From NCBI GenBank assembly GCA_030408475.1, contig JAUHQG010000009.1, positions 1 to 55,146 on the forward strand: a DNA stretch of 55,146 nt. The letters run 5' to 3'. Both the position numbers and the translations under genes were made by a program. The DNA comes from Candidatus Amphrikana amoebophyrae (GTDB taxonomy: Bacteria > Chlamydiota > Chlamydiia > Chlamydiales > JACRBE01). Within the stretch, counting starts at the first letter, position 1. Each line of letters starts with the position of its first letter. The notes beneath the pieces were generated by a model. The model was not told the DNA's origin. It made no database searches and worked only from the letters and a program-made list of their open reading frames with translations. Of the stretch, positions 34,598-41,317 are shown piece by piece.

Positions 34598-36787
34598 TTA
34601 GAGTTTTGTGGCTAAAAGTTTGTAAGCTTTTTCTAATGTTTTAGGTTCTTCTAGTTCCTTTGCGGCAACTTGGATAGGGCTATCTTTAGGGCTTATTAAA
34701 AATGTTCCATATGCGAGCTCAAACTCTTCTTGGGGCACATCTTTTGTTTCTCTATGATATGCTTGATGTATAAGAGCCAATCTAAGCGACTGGGCCTCAA
34801 CGGCTTTCAATATACATTCTTTGGTGATGTTAGATGTGCTGCCGCCACCACCCCCACCTACGACTCTTGGAGGTTTGGCGTTATTGCTGGCGCTAATGAG
34901 GGCTTTCCATTTGTATAGGTCTTTATCTGATTTTAGTACGATTTCTCCACTACTTTCAGAGAAGATGTTGAATTGTATAGCTAATTGGAGGGTGGCATCG
35001 TGCCTTGCAGGATCAATAGAGCGTATGTCACTTAATGCAGTTGCAATATGTTCGATAGAGGTAATGGGTGAGGTAATGGAAGTTGCGCCTTCAATATTGT
35101 ATTCTAATGCTGCAGACAAGCGATCTGATGAAGGGGGCGATGGTGATTTTGGGGCGCCTGCGCTAGCTAAACTTGCAGCTAGAGCGGCCTTTAGGGCGGC
35201 ATCTTCATCATATCGATCACTTGCTTCGCCTTTAGATTCAGAAGCTCCATATTCAATATCGCCTTGCGCTTGCCTGTTAATAGCGTTAAATTCTTCAAAA
35301 CTTACTGAGTCAGGATCAATAACGACGGGGGCAGCAGACACTTTTTCAATGCCTGTAATGCCAAATTGTGATCTACCGGTTAGTTCGCCATACATTGTTT
35401 TTGTTGTTTTTGAAGCTTCATCTAAAGACATGGGGTGTGTTACAAATGATTGCCGTGTTCCAGTTAATTTGTGGCTTGAGGTTGCATGAGAGTCAAATAT
35501 GGTGTAATTGGGTTCCCCCGCAGCATTAGTTTGTACCTTTACTGTATAGTAGTAAGCTCCTCTTTGGGCGAGTCCTACTCGTTTTGTATTGGGCTCCATT
35601 CCTGTAGCAAAACTTCTTAATATTGATCGATATTTTTGTGTACTAAGGTCAGTTATTGAGTCGGTTGGTGCATCTGCGTCCATATGTCCTGAGATTGCTA
35701 GTGTGAGTGGTTCTCCTGTGGCGTCTCTACATATTTTTAAGGAGTTTTTATAGAAGGGGAGGACTTCAAGATCCCATCTAAGTGGCGAGCTTTTGCTGAT
35801 GGCTGCACCATTAGTTTTTGCAGTACGTATAATGGTAGAGTAGTCTTTTACGCCCCGGCCTGTCATTTCAAACACTTTGTCAGAAGAGAAGTCATCGTCA
35901 TGTTCTAGAAATTCAATAACAGCGGCTGTGGCTGTAACTGCGCAAGCTTCTCGTCCAGAGATCCCATGTGACGATAGGCATCCTTGGAAAATAGCCGTTT
36001 CAGTTCCTGGTTTTTTAGCTGTTGCTGCAACTTTAGCTCGTCCTTCTTCCCATACAGCGGCCTGCGCAATTTGGTTTGTGGCTGAAATTTCAATCATGGC
36101 GATCTCTTCTTCAAGAGAGCTTAAGAGAGTGAAAGCGTCTTCTAGTTTTTTAGAAGCGGCGCTGAACTTCTCTACACCTGGTGAAGATTCAAATTCTTTT
36201 CCTAGTGCTTCGAGTTTTGCGATGCTTTCTTGGAGCTCTCCTTTAAAAGCATCAAGTTCTAATTTAGATTGTCTTGCAGCGTCAAGCGCCCCTCTTGGGT
36301 TTGTGGCAATGTGTTCATTTCTTTCAATAATATTTTTGTAACCTACTCCTATAGCAGTATTTAAACGAGCTCTATGATTTTCACAAAGACTTTCACTGCG
36401 AGCAAGCTTTCTGCTCGCTGCTTTGCCTGTCTCAGAGAATACGTTAGAGCTAACATGAGCAGCGGCTGTAGCCTCAATAGCCTCAATATCTGTTTTAAGG
36501 GATTTCAGTTGCTCTTGTAACGCTGTTATTCTACTTTCGAGCTTAGGGGGTAATTCAGAAAAGTGGGCCGAAATCTCATCTTGATATGAAGTGAAAATTT
36601 CTTTTACATGTTCAGCTTGTGCTTTTAGTTCATCATAGGCAACTTCACTACTAGCTTCGACCGTTCTTTCTAAAACTAGAAGTTTGATGTTTGGAAGGAT
36701 GCTACTTATGTACATTTTGGTGTTTTGTTCAATTCTAGATAAGAATTCTACATCGACCGGATTTGGGGCGGCTATAGGGGTGCTCAT
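34598..36787 (-). CDS. Large hypothetical protein with Cys...Asp-Ser-His core, 729 aa (paralogue B)
   Basis: Paralogue of the neighbouring gene at 32095-34470. The N-terminal 250 residues are heptad-like coiled coil. The shared core has GREACAVTATAAVIEFLEHD (Cys282), ISGHMDADAP (His368), NTKRVGLAQRGAYYYTVKV and TIFDSHATSSH (Asp432-Ser433-His434). The positions conserved between the two copies are those expected of a cysteine-protease active site. The rest has a Ser/Pro-rich linker (about 550-560), a Gly5 run near 650 and a helical C-terminus. There is no signal peptide, so export would need a non-Sec route such as type III secretion (inference). CAGGAG precedes the ATG. Confidence 0.55.
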   Translation of the reverse strand: MSTPIAAPNPVDVEFLSRIEQNTKMYISSILPNIKLLVLERTVEASSEVAYDELKAQAEHVKEIFTSYQDEISAHFSELPPKLESRITALQEQLKSLKTDIEAIEATAAAHVSSNVFSETGKAASRKLARSESLCENHRARLNTAIGVGYKNIIERNEHIATNPRGALDAARQSKLELDAFKGELQESIAKLEALGKEFESSPGVEKFSAASKKLEDAFTLLSSLEEEIAMIEISATNQIAQAAVWEEGRAKVAATAKKPGTETAIFQGCLSSHGISGREACAVTATAAVIEFLEHDDDFSSDKVFEMTGRGVKDYSTIIRTAKTNGAAISKSSPLRWDLEVLPFYKNSLKICRDATGEPLTLAISGHMDADAPTDSITDLSTQKYRSILRSFATGMEPNTKRVGLAQRGAYYYTVKVQTNAAGEPNYTIFDSHATSSHKLTGTRQSFVTHPMSLDEASKTTKTMYGELTGRSQFGITGIEKVSAAPVVIDPDSVSFEEFNAINRQAQGDIEYGASESKGEASDRYDEDAALKAALAASLASAGAPKSPSPPSSDRLSAALEYNIEGATSITSPITSIEHIATALSDIRSIDPARHDATLQLAIQFNIFSESSGEIVLKSDKDLYKWKALISASNNAKPPRVVGGGGGGSTSNITKECILKAVEAQSLRLALIHQAYHRETKDVPQEEFELAYGTFLISPKDSPIQVAAKELEEPKTLEKAYKLLATKL

Positions 36788-36858
36788 ATTAAACTCCTGA
36801 AGTTGCCTCTCCGCCAGGTTATTAACATCGTATTATTATACTATTAATTATAACATTA

Positions 36859-37398
36859 TTACTTCAGTTTCTCAACTACTAATAATGAAGGGTGATTCGC
36901 TTTATTTACCCATTGTAAGTAACTCACTCTAAATTGGTTGCACTCAAGATTTTGAGCCCAATTTAGAATCTCTTTTTGCTCTGTAAGTCCTTCAGTATGA
37001 CCGGGATAGCACATAATGCTGCATATACCATTAACACTGAGTAATTTAGCACTTACTTCTAAACTTCGAAGAGTTGAGTCTGCTACAGTTTTTACCTGTT
37101 TGTCAGAGCCAGGCAAATAGCCCAAGTTGTACACTATTAAAGAAGGGGAGCACGGAGGGAGGGTTTCATGTGATTGATGAAGGAATTGGACATTAGAAGC
37201 ACTTTTAAGGCGCTTTTGGGTCTCAATAATGGCTTGTTTTTGGATGTCGATGCAATAAAGGGTGCCACTCTCTTTAAGTAAGTTGGATAAATAGAGGGAG
37301 TCATGTCCATTGCCACAGGTAGCATCGATTATAGTGTCGCCCATTTTAACATGATTTTTCCAAAGAGAGTGCGCTTTATCAATGTGTGGCTTTATCAT
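36859..37398 (-). CDS. mnmM: Class I SAM methyltransferase, YtqB/MnmM family
   Basis: The 179-aa protein has a SAM-binding IIDATCGNGHDSLYLSNLL, acidic loop YCIDIQKQAI and YNLGYLPGSDKQVKT, which is the signature of the YtqB family. Bacillus YtqB has been identified as MnmM, which methylates nm5s2U to mnm5s2U at the wobble base of certain tRNAs. The C-terminal CYPGHTEGLTEQKEI and NHPSLLVVEK fit. A Chlamydia homologue annotated as an rRNA methylase lies near infC as I recall, matching this position. The gene stands alone, divergent from tRNA-Val. Confidence 0.88.
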   Translation of the reverse strand: MIKPHIDKAHSLWKNHVKMGDTIIDATCGNGHDSLYLSNLLKESGTLYCIDIQKQAIIETQKRLKSASNVQFLHQSHETLPPCSPSLIVYNLGYLPGSDKQVKTVADSTLRSLEVSAKLLSVNGICSIMCYPGHTEGLTEQKEILNWAQNLECNQFRVSYLQWVNKANHPSLLVVEKLK

Positions 37399-37447
37399 AC
37401 TTAAGGCTTATGTTTGTTCAAGAGCTTGATTATGCCCCATTTTTTTA

Positions 37448-37476
37448 TTGATTGCAATTGCTGCTTCAGATATATT
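37448..37476 (+). promoter_or_regulatory. Candidate tRNA-Val promoter
   Basis: TTGATT (37448-37453), a 17-bp spacer and TATATT (37471-37476) lie just upstream of the tRNA, leaving a 5' leader of about 9 nt. Confidence 0.5.
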
Positions 37477-37491
37477 CTTATCATATTCGGT

Positions 37492-37565
37492 GGGGTATTA
37501 GCTCAGTTGGTTAGAGCGCCACGTTGACATCGTGGAGGTCGGCTGTTCGAGTCAGCTATATCCCA
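37492..37565 (+). tRNA. tRNA-Val (anticodon GAC)
   Basis: A complete cloverleaf is visible: acceptor GGGGTAT pairs with ATATCCC, followed by discriminator A; D loop AGCTCAGTTGGTTAGAGC; anticodon stem CCACG/CGTGG with loop TTGACAT (anticodon GAC, reading GTC/GTT); T arm with GTTCGAGTC. CCA is not encoded. The ThrS-like frame starts only about 10 nt downstream. Confidence 0.97.
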
Positions 37566-37575
37566 TTTTTTTTAC

Positions 37576-39003
37576 TTGAGTAGACCCAAAGTGACCCGAA
37601 AAGACAGTATAGTCCCTCACATACTTGCTTACGCAGTTATGAAAGCTTTTCCTTCATCAAAATTGATTGGAGGTGGATCAACCCCCTTAAACTTTTTTTA
37701 TAATATTCGATTCGATTTTGAGTTCAGCAGTGATGCTCTTCATTCTATTGAAGAAGCTCTTTGCTCATTTTTGGCCAATCCGAAAACGATGAAAATTATG
37801 GAAATGATTCCTGCTAATGCACAAGAGCTCCTTTCTCATCATAAACAAGAGGTTCGTGGCGAAGTGGCTGAAGAGAGTGGAGATCAGTTTGCCAATGTTT
37901 TGAGAATAGGGGATTTTTACGACTATATCGGGCTCATTAGCTCTGATAAGATCGAATTCAATCACGCTAAAATTGTTGAGTGGAGCGTTGTAGGAAGTTG
38001 GATGGATAAGCCAATCATTCAAATAGTGGGTGTGGGAGCTGATACTAAGCCAAACATGATCGCCAAACAAAAAATGCTAAAAAAAGCGCTGAAAGGTCGA
38101 CACGATGTTTTGGGTGAAAAAATGGGCTTGTTCTATATAGATGAAAGCAATGAGGTTTTTTGGCACAGTCGTGGTCAGGCTCTTCGACGTCTATTAATAG
38201 ATGAGTGGTATGAGCGAGTTGAAAAAATGGGCGTTGAGATTATTTCAACCCCAGGATTAAGGCCATTTTCTAAAAGATTTGATGACTATCAAAAGATTAA
38301 CCCAAAGTGTAGGCGTTTAGCTGAAATTGGGTCAGTAGAGAGGTATGCCAATCAGGCTGATGCCCTTTTTGCTGGAGGCGTTGTTAGAGGGGATTTGATC
38401 AGGTTTGTTGGGTCAAAGGAAACATTAGAAGGCGATTTGAAAGCTGCTTTAGATATGATATGTGCATTTTGGACCGATTGTAATTTGACAAAAGGTGATT
38501 GCGTTTATGTCGACTTTCAAACTTTGCTAGATCATGAGCAAGAAATTGAATTGCAGGCGGCCGATGTTTTTGGAAGGCCTCAGAAAATATCATCGCTCAG
38601 ATTAAAAGAGCTAAAGAAGGGTTTGTTCGAGCTCAATATAAGAGTGTTTTGGAGCATGAGCTCATTTATCGCTCTTATTATCGAAAAAAATAAAGGGGGT
38701 CTTCCTTTCTTTTTAGAGCCGATTCAAATTGATATTGCTGTTTTAAAAAGAAGTTTAATGGCTGAAGCTGAGCAAATCAAAATAAACTTTGAGCAAAATG
38801 GGGTGAGAGTGAGAATTTATTCTCACAATATTAAGCAAAAACATGAAGCGATGGCTCTTTCAAAAAGTTCTCACGCTCCTTTCTTTTTCACTCTGTTTGA
38901 AGAGGGTAAAGGTTATGTTTTAGAGAGAGGAAATAAAAAATTTGATACAGTCGATGTGAAAGATTTTATAAAAAGTGTTTTAAAGGATGCGAAAAAGTCT
39001 TGA
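37576..39003 (+). CDS. Threonyl-tRNA synthetase-like protein, probably without synthetase activity
   Basis: The order of parts follows ThrS: an editing-domain-like start (AYAVMKAFPSSKLIGGGSTP), a hinge (KGRHDVLGEKMGLFYI), catalytic-core remnants (EVFWHSRGQALRRLLIDEWY, CRRLAEIGSVERYANQADAL) and an anticodon-binding-like end (LPFFLEPIQIDIAVL, NGVRVRIYSHNIKQKHEAM). The MNCP segment with the first zinc Cys is missing. The motif 2 stretch normally reading RVRGFTQDDAH is VVRGDLIRFVGSK, and motif 3 (HRA..GSMERF) is RVFWSMSSF, so zinc ligands and catalytic arginines are gone. It sits where E. coli has thrS, just before infC. TTG 37576 or GTG 37591 is the start. At 475 aa it is well below 640. Confidence 0.7.
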   Translation: MSRPKVTRKDSIVPHILAYAVMKAFPSSKLIGGGSTPLNFFYNIRFDFEFSSDALHSIEEALCSFLANPKTMKIMEMIPANAQELLSHHKQEVRGEVAEESGDQFANVLRIGDFYDYIGLISSDKIEFNHAKIVEWSVVGSWMDKPIIQIVGVGADTKPNMIAKQKMLKKALKGRHDVLGEKMGLFYIDESNEVFWHSRGQALRRLLIDEWYERVEKMGVEIISTPGLRPFSKRFDDYQKINPKCRRLAEIGSVERYANQADALFAGGVVRGDLIRFVGSKETLEGDLKAALDMICAFWTDCNLTKGDCVYVDFQTLLDHEQEIELQAADVFGRPQKISSLRLKELKKGLFELNIRVFWSMSSFIALIIEKNKGGLPFFLEPIQIDIAVLKRSLMAEAEQIKINFEQNGVRVRIYSHNIKQKHEAMALSKSSHAPFFFTLFEEGKGYVLERGNKKFDTVDVKDFIKSVLKDAKKS

Positions 39004-39052
39004 AAGATGTTAGACTGTGACGATAAGTTTTTAAGCTGAGGAAATTCTACAT

Positions 39053-39637
39053 TTGAGAGTTAACAGAGACATTAGAGCACCAAAAGTACGAGTAATTGGA
39101 TCCGATGGTAAACAAGTAGGTGTTATTACCTTTTCAGAAGCTCTAAAATTAGCTGAAGATGAGGGGCTCGATTTGGTTGAAATATCACCTAACGCTGCAC
39201 CTCCAGTTTGTAAGATTATTGATTATGGAAAATATCGATATCAACAAACTAAGAAAGAAAAGGAAAACCGAAAGGCTCAACACCAAATTAAGGTGAAAGA
39301 GATAAAAGTTAAGCCCAATATTGATAAAAACGATCTCGATATCAAAACGAATCGAGCTCGTAGCTTTCTCGAGAAAGGGTGTAAAGTAAAAGTGACATGT
39401 ATGTTTAGAGGTCGCGAAGTGATGTTTGCCGATAAGGGACGTCAAGTGATTCGAAGCATATGTGACAATTTAGAAGATATAGCGACACCTGAAGCTATGC
39501 CAAAAATGATGGGACGTAGTCTGATATTGATATTGGCACCCGGAGTAAAATCTGGCGCAAAAACAGGTGTTAAAAAGATTATAAACCAAGGGAGCCTAAA
39601 CAGTGACCAAAGTAAAAGTAAAAATGAAGACAAATAA
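39053..39637 (+). CDS. infC: Translation initiation factor IF-3
   Basis: IF-3 binds the 30S subunit, prevents subunit joining and proofreads start codons. The N-domain reads [19 protein letters not shown]; the linker is Lys-rich, and the C-domain has [18 protein letters not shown] and [15 protein letters not shown]. The start codon is TTG at 39053 behind GAGGAA, with no better ATG; rare start codons (ATT in E. coli) underlie IF-3 autoregulation, so this is probably functional. Length is 194 aa. The 3' end overlaps rpmI by 35 nt. Gene order infC-rpmI-rplT-pheS is the common bacterial one. Confidence 0.95.
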   Translation: MRVNRDIRAPKVRVIGSDGKQVGVITFSEALKLAEDEGLDLVEISPNAAPPVCKIIDYGKYRYQQTKKEKENRKAQHQIKVKEIKVKPNIDKNDLDIKTNRARSFLEKGCKVKVTCMFRGREVMFADKGRQVIRSICDNLEDIATPEAMPKMMGRSLILILAPGVKSGAKTGVKKIINQGSLNSDQSKSKNEDK

Positions 39638-39812
39638 GGCGATGAAATCGCGCTTTAAAGTAACTGGCACAGGAAAGCTAGTTCGACATAAGCAAGGTAG
39701 ACGCCATATTTTAAATAAGAAATCATCTAAACGCAAACGCATGTTAGCAAATCCTGAACTAGTTAAGTCAACGCACTTAAACAAGTACAAGATGATGATG
39801 GGCGTAAGATAA
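39603..39812 (+). CDS. rpmI: 50S ribosomal protein L35
   Basis: A 69-aa basic protein with the family core [19 protein letters not shown] followed by [18 protein letters not shown]. The GTG at 39603 lies about 9 nt after GGGAG and is inside the infC frame, so translation of the two genes overlaps by 35 nt. The next ATG (39624) would cut into conserved residues. Confidence 0.93.
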   Translation: MTKVKVKMKTNKAMKSRFKVTGTGKLVRHKQGRRHILNKKSSKRKRMLANPELVKSTHLNKYKMMMGVR

Positions 39813-39821
39813 GGATAAACA

Positions 39822-40178
39822 ATGGTTAGAGTAACTAACGCAGTAGCTAGACATCGCAGAAGAAAGCGTCTGATGAAACAAGCTAAAGGATTTTTCGGAG
39901 ATAGAAAAAACCATTTACGTTTGACTAAAGATGCAGTCATGAAGGCGATGGCCTACAACTACATACATAGAAAAAAGAAAAAGAGTGAGTTCAGAAAACT
40001 CTGGATTATGCGCATTTCAGTTGCGGCTAAGATTCATGGCATCTCATATAGTAGATTCATGGATGGTCTCAAGAAAGCTGGATGCTTAATTGACCGCAAA
40101 ATGCTCTCTGAGATAGCGATCCACGATCCTAAGAGCTTCGAAGCTGTAATTGTTTCAGCAAAAGCTGCTCTTGCTTAA
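39822..40178 (+). CDS. rplT: 50S ribosomal protein L20
   Basis: A 118-aa basic protein with VRVTNAVARHRRRKRLMKQA, KGFFGDRKNHLRLTKDAVMK and the C-terminal globular part (LWIMRISVAAKIHGISYSRF). L20 is needed early in 50S assembly and in E. coli represses its own operon. The start is 9 nt after rpmI. A strong hairpin with a T run follows the stop. Confidence 0.97.
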   Translation: MVRVTNAVARHRRRKRLMKQAKGFFGDRKNHLRLTKDAVMKAMAYNYIHRKKKKSEFRKLWIMRISVAAKIHGISYSRFMDGLKKAGCLIDRKMLSEIAIHDPKSFEAVIVSAKAALA

Positions 40179-40200
40179 AATCTTGTAAGCGATTTATTAT

Positions 40201-40236
40201 AAACCTACATACTTCACGGTATGTAGGTTTTTTTTT
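40201..40236 (+). terminator. Rho-independent terminator or attenuator between rplT and pheS
   Basis: AAACCTACATAC (40201-40212) pairs with GTATGTAGGTTT (40219-40230) around a 6-nt loop, followed by a run of T. The T run leads directly into the pheS ribosome binding site, leaving no room for a separate pheS promoter, so read-through or attenuation may feed pheS. Confidence 0.85.
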
Positions 40237-40246
40237 GGAGAATATT

Positions 40247-41269
40247 GTGATATCAGACATTGAACAGTTAACAACTACATTTGAACAAGACTTAAATAGC
40301 GCTACTAAAGCAAAAGATTTAGAAGCCTTGAAAGTGAAATACTTAGGAAAAAAAGGGCCCATATCAGCTCTTATGATCAATCTAAAAGATTGCTCTAAAG
40401 AAGAGCGTCCTATCATGGGGCGAGCTATCAATGATTTGAAAGTTCATGTGAGCGGTAAAATTGAAGCTCAATATAAGGAGCTAGAGTCACAAGAGAAGTT
40501 ATCAAAGCTTTCACAAGAAAATATAGACATAACTTTGCCAGGAAGGCGGGTGAAAATGGGGTCAGCTCATATTATCACTCAAATGATGGATGAAGTTTTG
40601 GATATTTTAATTTCAATGGGCTTTTCTGTTCAAAATTCACCAGAACTTGAGAGTGAGTATTACAACTATGGTGGCTTGAATTATCCTGAAGATCATCCTG
40701 CCCGTGATATGCAAGATACTTACTATATTAATAAAGAAATGTTGATGCGTTCACACACTACCAATGTGCAACAACATATTATGCAATCGGCAAATCCACC
40801 TATTCGAATAGTGACTCCAGGAAAATGTTATCGAAATGAGACGATTTCATCTCGATCACATGTGATTTTCCATCAATTTGATGGCCTTTATATTGATAAG
40901 AACGTCTCTTTCAAAGATTTACTAGCAACTAAAGAAGAGTTTTACTCACGACTATTTAAGAAAAAGGTTGAAATTCGCACTCGCCCTAGTTATTTCCCCT
41001 TCGTTGAGCCAGGTTTAGAAATAGATATTCGCTGCACATCTTGTGGCGGTAGCGGTTGTACTTTATGTAAGCATACAGGTTGGTTAGAAGTGTGTGGAGC
41101 TGGAATGGTTCATCCTAATATATTACGTGAAGGTGGTTTAGATCCTGACGAATATAGTGGCTTTGCATGGGGTGGAGGGATTGAAAGGCTTTGTTTATTA
41201 AAACATGGCATTCCTGACATTAGATTGTTTATGGAAAACGACATTAATTTTATTAATCAGTTCATTTAA
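40247..41269 (+). CDS. pheS: Phenylalanyl-tRNA synthetase alpha subunit
   Basis: PheS charges tRNA-Phe as part of the alpha2-beta2 enzyme. The N-terminal coiled coil (residues about 1-80) is followed by class II motifs: MRSHTTNVQQHIM, the motif 2 region PGKCYRNETISSRSHVIFHQ and motif 3 GFAWGGGIERLCLLKHGIPD. GTG at 40247 behind GGAG fits best; a TTG at 40235 would start inside the terminator T run. Length is 340 aa. pheT is not adjacent, as in Chlamydia. Confidence 0.95.
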   Translation: MISDIEQLTTTFEQDLNSATKAKDLEALKVKYLGKKGPISALMINLKDCSKEERPIMGRAINDLKVHVSGKIEAQYKELESQEKLSKLSQENIDITLPGRRVKMGSAHIITQMMDEVLDILISMGFSVQNSPELESEYYNYGGLNYPEDHPARDMQDTYYINKEMLMRSHTTNVQQHIMQSANPPIRIVTPGKCYRNETISSRSHVIFHQFDGLYIDKNVSFKDLLATKEEFYSRLFKKKVEIRTRPSYFPFVEPGLEIDIRCTSCGGSGCTLCKHTGWLEVCGAGMVHPNILREGGLDPDEYSGFAWGGGIERLCLLKHGIPDIRLFMENDINFINQFI

Positions 41270-41317
41270 TAACAAGTAAATGCTAAACTGTTCTGAAATT
41301 TAATTAGGAATGGGTAA

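Noticed and set aside
34821-35489. 222-codon plus-strand ORF
   Set aside because: Antisense to paralogue B, which has conserved motifs shared with its neighbour; rich in Ser/Ala from reverse-complement codons.
37576-39003. Functional threonyl-tRNA synthetase
   Set aside because: Zinc ligands and motif 2/3 residues are missing and the protein is about 165 residues short.
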